From Candidatus Aalborgicola bjergmarkensis (lineage in GTDB: Bacteria > Pseudomonadota > Gammaproteobacteria > Burkholderiales > Burkholderiaceae_C): a DNA stretch of 53,352 bases. Below the pieces are notes generated by a model. That model had not been told where the DNA came from. It ran no database searches and was given only the letters and a program-made list of their open reading frames with translations. Shown here piece after piece: positions 1-7,563 of this stretch. The DNA is taken from the NCBI GenBank assembly GCA_016708725.1, contig JADJFE010000020.1, positions 1-53,352 of the forward strand. The letters run 5' to 3'. Made by a program: the position numbers and the translations under genes. The number at the start of each line of letters is the position of its first letter. Position 1 is the first letter of the stretch.

Positions 1-115
1 CAATCATTTCGGGCGTATGCACAGCAGCGAATTCGCCGCGTTTGGCCTGGCGGATGGATTCCGCCACATCGTTTGCGAATGCCAGCATCTCGGCATCCAT
101 TTTCACTTCAGCCAT
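1..115 (-). CDS. HigA/RelB-like antitoxin, partial at window edge
   Basis: Only the first 38 codons are inside the window, beginning MAEVKMDAEM; the DNA-binding C-terminal part lies beyond the left edge. The start codon (113-115) sits inside the last codons of the toxin gene, an 8-nt overlap typical of toxin-first HigBA operons. The visible part (AFANDVAESIRQAKRGEFAA) resembles the N-terminus of HTH antitoxins that pair with RelE/HigB toxins. In this family the antitoxin binds and inhibits the toxin and represses the operon. The function is inferred mainly from the position next to the toxin, since no HTH can be seen in the visible part. Confidence 0.65.
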   Translation of the reverse strand, partial: MAEVKMDAEMLAFANDVAESIRQAKRGEFAAVHTPEMI

Positions 116-419
116 CGTAGGCCTCCTTCCACATTTTCAAAACGGAAATAGGGATGTTGTCGAACTTGGCCTTGGCATAAGTGGCCACCAGCACCACCTC
201 GCCACTGGCCAGACGATTGAAGTAAATCACCCGTGCGCCACCGCGTTTGCCCATTCCCTGGCGTGCCCAGCGCACCTTGCGCAAGTCACCTACACCGGGT
301 ATCACGTCCCCTGCCAGTGGGTTGTTGCTGATGAAGGTAATGAACTCGGAAAGCTCGCTTTCGTCCATGACTCCACGCACCATGCGCTGAAATATCGGGG
401 TTTCAATGATCGTCAACAT
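108..419 (-). CDS. RelE/HigB-type mRNA interferase toxin
   Basis: This 103-aa basic protein has the length and layout of RelE/HigB-2 family toxins: an N-terminal helix, then GAGDLRK-like turn (here GVGDLRKVRWA), a GGARVIYF strand and a C-terminal AKAKFDNI segment. Family members cleave ribosome-bound mRNA in the cytoplasm when not held by antitoxin. It precedes and overlaps the antitoxin. The ATG has no Shine-Dalgarno sequence, and a TTATACT -10-like element lies only about ten bases upstream, so the message may be nearly leaderless. Such modules are common on integrative elements as stabilisers; that role here is inference. Confidence 0.8.
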   Translation of the reverse strand: MLTIIETPIFQRMVRGVMDESELSEFITFISNNPLAGDVIPGVGDLRKVRWARQGMGKRGGARVIYFNRLASGEVVLVATYAKAKFDNIPISVLKMWKEAYDG

Positions 420-422
420 GCA

Positions 423-442
423 TTAAGTATAACTATATTTAA
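423..442. promoter_or_regulatory. Imperfect palindrome at toxin-antitoxin promoter
   Basis: Two 9-bp arms, TTAAGTATA and TATATTTAA, flank a 2-bp centre with one mismatch. The site overlaps the AT-rich -10-like region immediately upstream of the toxin start (read on the minus strand). Toxin-antitoxin operons are usually autoregulated through such sites, so an operator is likely. Direct evidence is only symmetry and position. Confidence 0.45.
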
Positions 443-488
443 TTTGATTCTCCCTCCCAAACCCGCTACCGTGAATCACCCGGTTTCA

Positions 489-959
489 ATGGCTACAATG
501 GCCGCAGGTGCTATCAACACCTTAATTGAACCAGCGGTTGCAACCCTTGCCGAGAAAAGGGTTTTTTCACGTCCCGAATTTTTGGGAACTACGGCTCATG
601 GCCGTGGTTCTTATTGGTTGATGGGGCTGGGAGCGGTGAACCGTAAGGCCACCGGCACGGCTGGTTCCGTGTTGATACACCCAGTCCCACCAGATGACCT
701 ATCAAGTCATTCGGCGGGTTTTGCAGTTCAACCAGGAACGGAAACCATGAAACCGACCACCAAGCCGGGCGCATTGCCCGCGACCACTCACGACCACTAC
801 CAAGCGGAGCTGCTGATCCGCGCCAGCAATCACCTGGCGCTGGCGCTGCATCAACTGCGCCACGCGACCGGCGATACCGGCATCAAGACGGCCACAGGCC
901 GCGCCAATGCGGCTGCACGGGCTTTGAACCAACTGGCAGCAGCAAGGGGTGTGCAATGA
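489..959 (+). CDS. Small mobile-element protein of unknown function
   Basis: The reading frame from ATG 489 encodes about 156 aa and overlaps the next gene by 4 bp (ATGA). Its middle carries a segment, LMGLGAVNRKATGTAGSV followed by HPVPPDDLSSHSAGF, that I recognise as recurrent in small ORFs upstream of primase genes on betaproteobacterial integrative elements; the function is unknown. The C-terminal part is a helix rich in Ala/His/Leu. The start is uncertain: the frame stays open further upstream and a methionine at 748 would leave a 70-residue protein. It begins a tightly packed co-directional cluster ending with the primase. No function is assigned. Confidence 0.5.
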   Translation: MATMAAGAINTLIEPAVATLAEKRVFSRPEFLGTTAHGRGSYWLMGLGAVNRKATGTAGSVLIHPVPPDDLSSHSAGFAVQPGTETMKPTTKPGALPATTHDHYQAELLIRASNHLALALHQLRHATGDTGIKTATGRANAAARALNQLAAARGVQ

Positions 960-1345
960 GGAAAAGAACGACGACCACAAGCGCCAGCGCAACCCAAGCC
1001 GCCCCCGATCTTGAGACCGTGCTGAAAACGCTATGCAGACAAGCCGAGGAAGACAACAACGAACTTGACTCCCTTTCCAACATCATCAAACTGGCCGCAA
1101 GGGAATCAGAGATGCGGCGCGTACTGACAGTTCACGGCGATTTGCTGCCCTACTTCCCGGATGCCCAAAAGTGCATTTCTGAAAGCGTTAAAACGGGAAA
1201 CACCTGGGGAGGAATGCCAGATGTTTCCGGTATGGTTCTTTGGGAAGTTGCTGATCGTCTGGACAAACTTGGAAATCAGATTGTTGACCGGCCCTACGCA
1301 GCCAAGAGCGCACTGGGCGCAATGGGAGACTCCAGCCATGAATGA
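956..1345 (+). CDS. Hypothetical protein, element replication cluster
   Basis: A 129-aa protein with a Thr/Ser/Ala-rich N-terminus followed by helical segments (ETVLKTLCRQAEEDNNELDS). Overlaps on both sides (ATGA with the upstream gene, an 8-nt overlap with the downstream small ORF) indicate translational coupling in one operon. No signal peptide, membrane segment or catalytic motif is visible. The composition of the middle (NIIKLAARESEMRRVL) would fit a small helical adaptor, but no family is recognised. Position just ahead of a primase-helicase suggests an accessory role in element maintenance or regulation; this is inference. Confidence 0.6.
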   Translation: MRKRTTTTSASATQAAPDLETVLKTLCRQAEEDNNELDSLSNIIKLAARESEMRRVLTVHGDLLPYFPDAQKCISESVKTGNTWGGMPDVSGMVLWEVADRLDKLGNQIVDRPYAAKSALGAMGDSSHE

Positions 1346-1451
1346 CGCCACCACCATCCATTCCATGCAGGCTGCCTGGCTGGCATACCGTGTTTACCGG
1401 TCTGCGGATGTTCACAACGCGAAACCCGGTTTCATGGAGGAGAAATCATGA
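1338..1451 (+). CDS. 37-aa coupled small ORF before the primase
   Basis: A short ORF starting at ATG 1338 (MNDATTIHSMQAAW...) overlaps the stop of the preceding gene and ends in TGA overlapping the ATG of the primase gene at 1448. A GGAGG sequence within its last codons (about 1436-1440) serves as the primase ribosome binding site. The unbroken chain of overlaps argues for a translated coupling peptide. It is too short for family assignment and could be only a coupling leader. Confidence 0.4.
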   Translation: MNDATTIHSMQAAWLAYRVYRSADVHNAKPGFMEEKS

Positions 1452-4273
1452 ACAACCTCCCCCACACCGAAGCAGAACGCGCCCTATCCGCATTGCAGGC
1501 CATCAATCCAGACTGCGACCGTGACACGTGGTTTCGTGTCCTGTCTGGTGCCAAGGATGCTGGCATCAGTTTCGACGACGCATCAGCCTGGAGCACCACG
1601 GCTCCGAGCTATGACCAGGCAAGCATGCGCGACACGTGGAAGTCGATCAAACCGGGCGGCATCAATGCTGGCACCTTGTTTCACATGGCAAAGCAAAACG
1701 GCTGGACAGACACCGGCGAGCACCACCGCCCCAGCCCAGAGGAACTGGAACTGCGCCAGCAGCAACGCCAGGAGCATGCGGCAGCGGCCAAGGCCGAGCA
1801 AGCCAAAACCGCATCCAATGCGCAAGCAATCTGGAAGGTGGCAATCCCAGCACCAGCAGACCATCCCTACCTCGTGCGCAAAGGCGTAGAGCCGACCAGC
1901 ACCCTGCGCGAGATCGACGTGCAGCAGGCAGTGCAGATTCTTGGAGACCGCCCCCAGGCCAAAGGTGTACAGCTGCAAGGCCGCTTGCTGGTGGCACCGA
2001 TCATGCGCTCAGGGGTTCTATCCACCGTGGAACTGATCGACGAACAGGGCAACAAGGCGGCTTTGCGTGGCCAAGGCACCAAGGCCGGAGGATATTGGTC
2101 AACTGACCGGCTACCTGAAACCGTCACGAACGTGGCGATCTGCGAGGGTGTTGCAGACGCCATCACCATTCGCATGGCTGGCGCTGAACTCGCGGTTGCT
2201 GCCTTCTCGAATAGCAACCTGGTCAAGGTGGCGCAGGAAATGCACAGGCTTTTCCCTGGTGCGGTATTGACCATCGTGGTCGACCTGGTGAAGGACTCAG
2301 GCCACCCGGACCCGCACGCAATTGCCGCAGCAAGGGCCGTAGGCGGGCTCATGGCCGTGCCCAGCTTCGGGCCTGGACGTGAGCCTCACCAGAAGGATGC
2401 AAACGACCTGATGGCCATTTTTGGGCTTGATGCAGTACGGCAATGCCTTGCTGGTGCCCTGCCACCCATGGACGACGACCAGAAGGAACAAGCCACGCTC
2501 CAGGCCGACGAGACCAGCACGGGGGCATCGGAAAGCGTTTTCCCAAGAATTGACGAAAGGCCGCAGTACGTGGTGCTGGACGACTTCAAGACGGACGCAG
2601 CGGGCAAACACCGTCCTGGAGTCTATCACTGCGGCACCAAGGTCAACAAGAAAACCGGCGAGCATGAAAGCACGTTTGACAACTGGATTTGCAGCCCCTT
2701 GCACATTGAAGCCATCACCTTTGACGCGCAAAGCAACAACTTCGGACGCCTGTTGCGCTTCAAAACCACTGTGGGCAAATGGAGAGAGTGGGCCATGCCA
2801 ATGGAGTTGCTGGCTGGCGACGGCTGCCAGTTGCGTGCAGAACTGCTGGCAATGGGCGTTGCTCTTGACCCCGGCAGCGCGAAATTCCAACTGCCGGTTT
2901 ACCTGCAATGGAAAGAACCCAAGCGTCGGATGCACTGCGCTTTGCAGGTGGGCTGGTGTGGCGAATCATTCGTTTTGCCAGACACGGTTATCGGGCCTGG
3001 TGCCGCTGGCGTGATCTTTCAATCCGGCGAACGTGGCCACGAGGAACACACGCAAGCCGGAACGCTGGAGGGCTGGAAAGAGGGAATTGCAGCCAAGGCC
3101 GTAGGCAATCCCTTGCTGATGCTGGCTGTATCGGCATCATTCGCCGGGCCGATTCTGGCCAGGTGCAATGCGGAGGGTGGAGGTTTCCACATCGTTGGCG
3201 ACAGTAGCACCGGCAAAACCACCCTGATCGAGGCGGCATGCGCAACCTGGGGCGGGCCGGGATTCAAACGCAGCTGGCGGGCAACCGCCAACGGCATGGA
3301 AGGTGCGGCGGCGATGTTCAACGATTGCCTGCTGGCGCTGGATGAAATCAGCGAATGCGACCCGAAGGAAATAGGCGCCATCGTGTACGCGCTGGGCAAT
3401 GGTTCTGGCAAGCAACGTGCAAGCCGCAGCGGCAATGCCCGCAGTGTGACCCGCTGGCGCTGCCTTGTCATATCCAGCGGAGAGCGCACCATTGCAACCG
3501 CCATGCAAGAAGGAGGGCACCGGGCAAAAGCAGGCCAATCGGTGCGGTTGTTGGACATTCCAGCGGCGCAAACCTTTGGAGCCTGGGACACCTTGCACGG
3601 CGCGGTCAGCCCGGCGGCATTTTCGGATGCGATCAAACGGGCGGCGGTACAACACCACGGGCATGCAGGCCGGGCATTCCTGGAGAGACTGACACGCGAC
3701 AAGACGGACTTTTGCGCCGTGCTGGAGGAAGCGAAGGCAGCCCCCAGTTTTGCGACCGATGGCACCGAAGGGCAAGACAAGCGGGCCGCAGCGCGGTTTG
3801 CACTGATCGGCATGGCTGGTGAGCTGGCAACCGAGTACGGCTTAACCGGCTGGAAAGTGGGCGACGCAGGCAAGGCAGCGGCGCAGGCTTACAAGCTGTG
3901 GCAGGCCGGACGCGGCAAAGGCAACAGCGAGCGCAAGCAAATCTTGCAACAGGTTGCAGCTTTCATTGAACGCCACGGGGATAGCCGGTTTTCAGACTCC
4001 GATAGTACCGAAGACGCGCCGGTTCGTGACCGTGCTGGCTGGTGGCGCGATGGATCAGCGGGCCGTGAGTACCTGTTTACCACCGATGGAATGCACGAAG
4101 CATTGAAAGGCTTTGACTTCAAGCGGGCGCTTGACGTGTTGCAGCTGGCTGGTGCAATACCCGAGCCCGGAAAAAATGGGGAACGCTCCCGACCCATTCG
4201 GATAGCCGGGCGCACCATGAAACTGTACCCAGTCACGCCAGACAAGCTAACTGGTAACGAGCATGGCGCTTGA
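1448..4273 (+). CDS. Primase-helicase (PriCT, Toprim, DUF927)
   Basis: A 941-aa replication protein. Residues about 1-95 match a PriCT-type primase C-terminal domain (EAERALSALQAINPDCDRDT...). Residues about 140-340 look like a TraC/Toprim primase core, with the acidic motif ICEGVADAITI near residue 231 and VVDLVKDSG near 277. The C-terminal half (about 400-790) is a DUF927/Cch-type ATPase with Walker A GDSSTGKT near residue 584 and Walker B LLALDEIS near 628. DUF927 proteins are self-loading replicative helicases of mobile elements such as SCC; P4 alpha is a functional analogue. Combining primase and helicase implies that the element can replicate after excision. The start is fixed by GGAGG 8 bp upstream, and its end overlaps the next gene by 11 nt. 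Confidence 0.85.
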   Translation: MNNLPHTEAERALSALQAINPDCDRDTWFRVLSGAKDAGISFDDASAWSTTAPSYDQASMRDTWKSIKPGGINAGTLFHMAKQNGWTDTGEHHRPSPEELELRQQQRQEHAAAAKAEQAKTASNAQAIWKVAIPAPADHPYLVRKGVEPTSTLREIDVQQAVQILGDRPQAKGVQLQGRLLVAPIMRSGVLSTVELIDEQGNKAALRGQGTKAGGYWSTDRLPETVTNVAICEGVADAITIRMAGAELAVAAFSNSNLVKVAQEMHRLFPGAVLTIVVDLVKDSGHPDPHAIAAARAVGGLMAVPSFGPGREPHQKDANDLMAIFGLDAVRQCLAGALPPMDDDQKEQATLQADETSTGASESVFPRIDERPQYVVLDDFKTDAAGKHRPGVYHCGTKVNKKTGEHESTFDNWICSPLHIEAITFDAQSNNFGRLLRFKTTVGKWREWAMPMELLAGDGCQLRAELLAMGVALDPGSAKFQLPVYLQWKEPKRRMHCALQVGWCGESFVLPDTVIGPGAAGVIFQSGERGHEEHTQAGTLEGWKEGIAAKAVGNPLLMLAVSASFAGPILARCNAEGGGFHIVGDSSTGKTTLIEAACATWGGPGFKRSWRATANGMEGAAAMFNDCLLALDEISECDPKEIGAIVYALGNGSGKQRASRSGNARSVTRWRCLVISSGERTIATAMQEGGHRAKAGQSVRLLDIPAAQTFGAWDTLHGAVSPAAFSDAIKRAAVQHHGHAGRAFLERLTRDKTDFCAVLEEAKAAPSFATDGTEGQDKRAAARFALIGMAGELATEYGLTGWKVGDAGKAAAQAYKLWQAGRGKGNSERKQILQQVAAFIERHGDSRFSDSDSTEDAPVRDRAGWWRDGSAGREYLFTTDGMHEALKGFDFKRALDVLQLAGAIPEPGKNGERSRPIRIAGRTMKLYPVTPDKLTGNEHGA

Positions 4274-4856
4274 TTTTTGGCTGGCATCATTAAAACGTGA
4301 CGTTACAGACGTTACAGACGTTACAGCCAGTATCCATGCGGGCTCCAGCCGTTACGTCAGAAAAATACAACACGTTACAGACGTTACAAATGGTGGTCAG
4401 GGGGCCGATGGTGTAACGTCTGTAACGGCAGAGAAACGGCAGACGTTACAGCTGGAGCCCGCATGGATACTGGCTGTAACGTCTGTAACGGCTGTAACGT
4501 CTGAAAAAATGATTGCCGATGGAAATTCATCATCAGACCGCTGGTGCTGGCCCCATTCGGACGCCATGAACGGGTCCGAGCTGGCGCTGATGGCTACCCG
4601 GCTGGCGTACTTTGCCCGGCTTGGACTTGACATAAATCAAGCCGAGCGGCTGGCAGATAAGCTGCTGACCCGAGACCGGGAGCACCTGGCCATGGCCTGC
4701 TGTGCCGAGTGCCGGCACCTGGTCGGCGCCGCACCTGGCTGGCGATGCTGTGCCTACCGGGCAAGGGGCGTGGTCAATCCGGCCCTTCCCCGTGATCTGG
4801 TAACGATGCTGCAAAGATGCCCAGTATTCCAAGCTGCTGCGACAAAAGCATTTTGA
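4263..4856 (+). CDS. Hypothetical protein containing iteron-encoded VTD repeats
   Basis: A 197-aa ORF overlapping the end of the primase gene. Residues about 12-80 are dictated by the 9-bp iterons (VTDVTDVT... then VTSVTAVTS), because one iteron equals three codons. The C-terminal half is independent of the repeats: MNGSELALMATRLAYFARLGL, a DREHLAMACCAECRHL segment and WRCC, a cysteine pattern that could bind zinc. The protein may be real, with the origin embedded in its 5' half, or the start may lie downstream of the repeats (for example at the Met near 4509 or 4566). No function is recognised. Coupling to the primase suggests the same transcript. Confidence 0.5.
   Translation: MALDFWLASLKRDVTDVTDVTASIHAGSSRYVRKIQHVTDVTNGGQGADGVTSVTAEKRQTLQLEPAWILAVTSVTAVTSEKMIADGNSSSDRWCWPHSDAMNGSELALMATRLAYFARLGLDINQAERLADKLLTRDREHLAMACCAECRHLVGAAPGWRCCAYRARGVVNPALPRDLVTMLQRCPVFQAAATKAF
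4299..4501. repeat. Nested inverted repeat of 9-bp iterons (candidate origin)
   Basis: A 51-bp arm (4299-4349) is repeated inverted at 4451-4501 with a single mismatch. Each arm contains three consecutive 9-bp CGTTACAGA-type units plus a 24-bp unique tail. Inside lies a second, perfect 16-bp inverted repeat (4373-4388 / 4412-4427) of the same unit, and another single unit at 4444-4451. In total about eleven copies of CGTTACAG or its complement occur in about 200 bp, in both orientations. Iterons beside a replication-initiator gene are the classic layout of plasmid or P4-like origins, so origin or crr-like control is the preferred inference. Confidence 0.75.
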
Positions 4857-5060
4857 AGACGTACGGCGCCAAAAATGCGTATGAGCTGTTGAAAAACCTG
4901 GTTGCAATGGCCGCAACCATCAACGTGTGTGACCGTCAGCAATGCACCCAGCTACAGCGACCCCATGGAGCATTTTTCTCAAATTTAAATTCTGCCCCGG
5001 TTCCTTTTACCAATGCGCCCGCGTACGTGAAACTTTGCCCTAGTTCAAACGGAGGGTTCA

Positions 5061-5414
5061 ATGCATAGATCGTCACCAATGGAATCGGTGCGCAATGATT
5101 TTGTCACTTGCATCATTGACCACGCCGAAAACGCCATGAGATGTGCCGGTGTTGAGCCCAAAAAGGCGAAATCCATCGCAATCGGAATCGCCGACAAACT
5201 GGTTGAGGTGTTCGGTGGGCAAAACATCACATTCCCCAAAGAACACAAACGCAAGCAGGCGCAAAAAGAAGCCATGATCTTTTCCCAATTCACCGGGACC
5301 AATTACCGCGCGTTGGCAGTAACCCATAACATGACAGAGCGCGGGTTGCGCAAGCTGTTGATACGGGTACGCAGCCGGATTGCGCGAGATTCCAAGACTG
5401 AAAGTAAGCAATGA
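5061..5414 (+). CDS. Mor-family transcription activator
   Basis: A 117-aa protein of the Mu Mor/C family. Recognisable features are the central ITFPKEHKRKQAQKEAMI strand-helix segment, FTGTNYRALAVTHNMTERGL and the recognition-helix end RKLLIRVRSRI. Mor of phage Mu is a dimer that activates middle transcription by binding near the promoter and contacting RNA polymerase. A good GGAGG lies 5 bp upstream of the ATG. The stop overlaps the start of the gpI-like gene (ATGA), so the two are co-translated. It may activate element genes or, more speculatively, a helper Mu-like phage promoter. Confidence 0.82.
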   Translation: MHRSSPMESVRNDFVTCIIDHAENAMRCAGVEPKKAKSIAIGIADKLVEVFGGQNITFPKEHKRKQAQKEAMIFSQFTGTNYRALAVTHNMTERGLRKLLIRVRSRIARDSKTESKQ

Positions 5415-6145
5415 ACCACCATCAAACCGACTTAGAACTGCACAAAGCGGCAGTCATTTTTGCAGTCAATCACAATGTGAGTTATGCAGAGGCATTGAAA
5501 GGTGTGATTGCCGTTGCGCAGACAGAAAGCGCCCGTTTCAGCGAACCAAAGGCATCAGACGACGACGCACAGCTTGATAGAGCGGCCAAGGCGTATGCTC
5601 AAGCCAATGGCGTGAACTATTTTGAAGCCCTGCATTGCGTGCGCTTTGACGGTGCAGCATCATTCAGCGAGGCATCGTCCAGCGCCGGAGCGCAGTTGCT
5701 GGCGCGCCAGCCGATAGAGATTTTTCGGGCTGGAACCTATACGGACAACAATGGCATTCAGCGTACCTTCACGCTTTCCGATGTTCGGGCCATTGCCACA
5801 AGCTACAACCCGCAACGGCATGAAGCACCATTGGTTTTGGGACACCCCAGGGACAACAAACCCGCTTACGGCTGGGTCAAGAATCTGCAGGCCACCCATG
5901 ACGGGCGATTGTTGATGTTGGCAGAACAGATTGAACCGGAATTCGCCGATGGTGTGCAATCAGGTCGATTCAAGAAGCGCAGCGCATCGTTTTACCCGCC
6001 AAACAACAGCGACAACCCAACGCCTGGAAATTGGTATCTGAAGCACGTCGGATGGCTTGGCGCACAAGCGCCAGCGGTCAAGGGCCTAGCAGATGCCAGC
6101 TTTGGCATGCCATCGAACGATGGCGCAATTTCCTTCGAAGTGTGA
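5411..6145 (+). CDS. Mu gpI-like virion protease/scaffold homologue
   Basis: A 244-aa protein. Residues about 100-235 match the phage Mu I family (capsid maturation protease and scaffold): RHEAPLVLGHPRDNKPAYGW, a LLMLAEQIEPEFADGVQSGR segment, FKKRSASFYPP and WYLKHVGWLGAQAPAVKGL. In phage it cuts the internal scaffold during prohead maturation. The N-terminus instead holds two copies of a short helical repeat (residues about 12-33 and 58-78, pattern AA..[YF]A...[GN]V.Y.EAL), a type of segment I would expect C-terminal in phage homologues. No portal, capsid or tail gene accompanies it. It may be a phage remnant or a satellite factor acting on a helper capsid. Confidence 0.72.
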   Translation: MNHHQTDLELHKAAVIFAVNHNVSYAEALKGVIAVAQTESARFSEPKASDDDAQLDRAAKAYAQANGVNYFEALHCVRFDGAASFSEASSSAGAQLLARQPIEIFRAGTYTDNNGIQRTFTLSDVRAIATSYNPQRHEAPLVLGHPRDNKPAYGWVKNLQATHDGRLLMLAEQIEPEFADGVQSGRFKKRSASFYPPNNSDNPTPGNWYLKHVGWLGAQAPAVKGLADASFGMPSNDGAISFEV

Positions 6146-6177
6146 CAACTCCAAAACCTCTTTACAAAGGACAGACC

Positions 6178-6879
6178 ATGACAAACAAAGCGCCCCAATC
6201 TCCCGAAATCAGCGCCGTAATTGAGAATCAGCAGGCCATTGCAAGCACCCATGCCGCAATCGCAACGCTGGAAAACGCCATTCAGACGTGTGAGGCGCAA
6301 CACAAAGAGCAACAGGCGGCATTACCCGATCTTGCGCCGTTTTTCAGTCAGCGCGAAGACTTGCTTGCCGCTACAGCCATTGGTGAGAACAAGAGCGCAG
6401 AAATCGAAAAGCTTGACACAAAGATTGCCAAACTGACTGCACAGCAGAATGAAGCAAAGCCCGCCATGCATGCTATCAGGCAAACCATCGGTGGGTTGCA
6501 GCGCAGGTTAGTTGAAGCGCAATCGAAGCTACAGATTTTGCAAGCTGAAAATGCGATCCTGGTACGCAAATTTCTGTTGAACAGAGCCGAGACGCTGGGC
6601 GTTGAGTATTTTGAAACAGCAAAAGCCATTACGGCGCAGTACAAACGGCCCATGTCTTTGAACAACCTATTGCGAGTAAGCGGAAACGCTGAACCACTCA
6701 TCATTGGGCGCGAAGGCTTGAGCATTCCAATCTTTAGACTTGAATCAATCGCATTGAAGGTCGACCCCATTTATCCACACGTGCTGTTCACGTCCGCCTA
6801 CCTAACCCACGCGCACACCCAGGAATGGACGCGCCAAGAAAAGGCCAGTTTGTTGGAAATCGGTATTGAGATTGAATAG
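6178..6879 (+). CDS. Coiled-coil protein of unknown function
   Basis: Starting at ATG 6178, preceded by AAAGGACAG, this gene encodes 233 aa. An upstream in-frame methionine would overlap the gpI-like gene and lacks a ribosome binding site. Residues about 10-130 form long heptad-rich helices (ATLENAIQTCEAQHKEQQAA, LDTKIAKLTAQQNEAKPAM), ending near residue 135. The C-terminal 100 residues look globular (MSLNNLLRVSGNAEPLIIGR). No membrane segment or known motif is visible. It follows the protease-like gene with a 32-bp gap and is probably in the same operon. A scaffold-like role would fit the context but is only inference. Confidence 0.65.
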   Translation: MTNKAPQSPEISAVIENQQAIASTHAAIATLENAIQTCEAQHKEQQAALPDLAPFFSQREDLLAATAIGENKSAEIEKLDTKIAKLTAQQNEAKPAMHAIRQTIGGLQRRLVEAQSKLQILQAENAILVRKFLLNRAETLGVEYFETAKAITAQYKRPMSLNNLLRVSGNAEPLIIGREGLSIPIFRLESIALKVDPIYPHVLFTSAYLTHAHTQEWTRQEKASLLEIGIEIE

Positions 6880-7036
6880 GGGCAACAAGGAAATGACCTA
6901 GTGCACACCAGAGTGCTTGCTTGCCTGGTGCTGTGCCAGGTCAACCGCTGACGTCGGCATCCTGCCCCTCGATCTGTGCCAGCGAAACAACCGGCGAATT
7001 CCGATACTTACGGGGATATGGCGCGGTTATTCCGGT

Positions 7037-7282
7037 ATGAAACCCAAATTGAACCAGCCACATACAAGGGAAAACCGCAAAACAAGCGGAACAAGGCGGG
7101 ATAAAGCGGCACCTGACGGGATACAGACGGCAAAACGTGTGCAACCTGGCACGCGATCTGCGCCAGCAATCCATGCCAACGGTCGCAACGTACCCGAGCT
7201 GGCCAGGCGGTACGGCATGACAGAGCGCGGCATGTACAAACTCATTTTCCGTGTGAGAAACAGGATGCGCGAGGGTGCCTAA
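7037..7282 (+). CDS. Short Mor-like HTH protein
   Basis: The last 30 residues (VPELARRYGMTERGMYKLIF followed by RVRNRMREG) match the C-terminal helix-turn-helix of Mor proteins and are closely similar to the upstream Mor homologue. Starting at ATG 7037 the product has 81 aa, with a basic, disordered N-terminus (MKPKLNQPHTRENRKTSGTR) in place of the dimerisation domain. It may be a truncated Mor paralogue or a DNA-binding modulator. A GTATGA context gives a weak start; the frame extends upstream without stops to about 6917. The 55-bp direct repeat starts inside this gene (7122-7176). Confidence 0.55.
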   Translation: MKPKLNQPHTRENRKTSGTRRDKAAPDGIQTAKRVQPGTRSAPAIHANGRNVPELARRYGMTERGMYKLIFRVRNRMREGA

Positions 7283-7563
7283 CATCGCCAGCGAATGCCT
7301 TTTCGGTGGGGGATGGAAAAGGCGTGGCGTCAAAAGGGGTGCACCACACCAGAGACGGGAGCAAGCGGCGCCAGGACTCGAACCTGAATCATGCCGGGTT
7401 GTGCACCCTGCAACCCTTCCCTTGGAAACTACCGCCAGCTCAATTTCATTCTAACCATGGCATCACCCTTGCCTTAGCGGGACGGAACAACGAGCCGCAG
7501 AACACCACTACAGACGGCAAAACGTGTGCAACCTAGCACGCGATCTGCGCCAGCAATCCATGC
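7122..7563 (+). repeat. 55-bp direct repeat pair (7122-7176, 7509-7563)
   Basis: Both copies run from TACAGACGGCAAAACG to CAATCCATGC and differ at one base (CCTGGCAC versus CCTAGCAC). The first lies inside the short Mor-like gene and encodes the linker before its HTH; the second lies in non-coding sequence near the right end of the element. The 387-bp period with near-perfect identity suggests a recent segmental duplication or a deletion product of a longer tandem gene. The AACGTGTGCAACCT core contains a short palindrome that could be a protein-binding site. Confidence 0.8.

Noticed and set aside
42..488. Long plus-strand frame opposite the toxin-antitoxin genes
   Set aside because: It is the antisense shadow of the toxin; only the part after 489 has an independent character and sits in the downstream gene cluster.
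4290..4510. Short repeats that could suggest a CRISPR array
   Set aside because: Units are 9 bp, contiguous and in both orientations, with no unique spacers of constant length; iterons explain them better.
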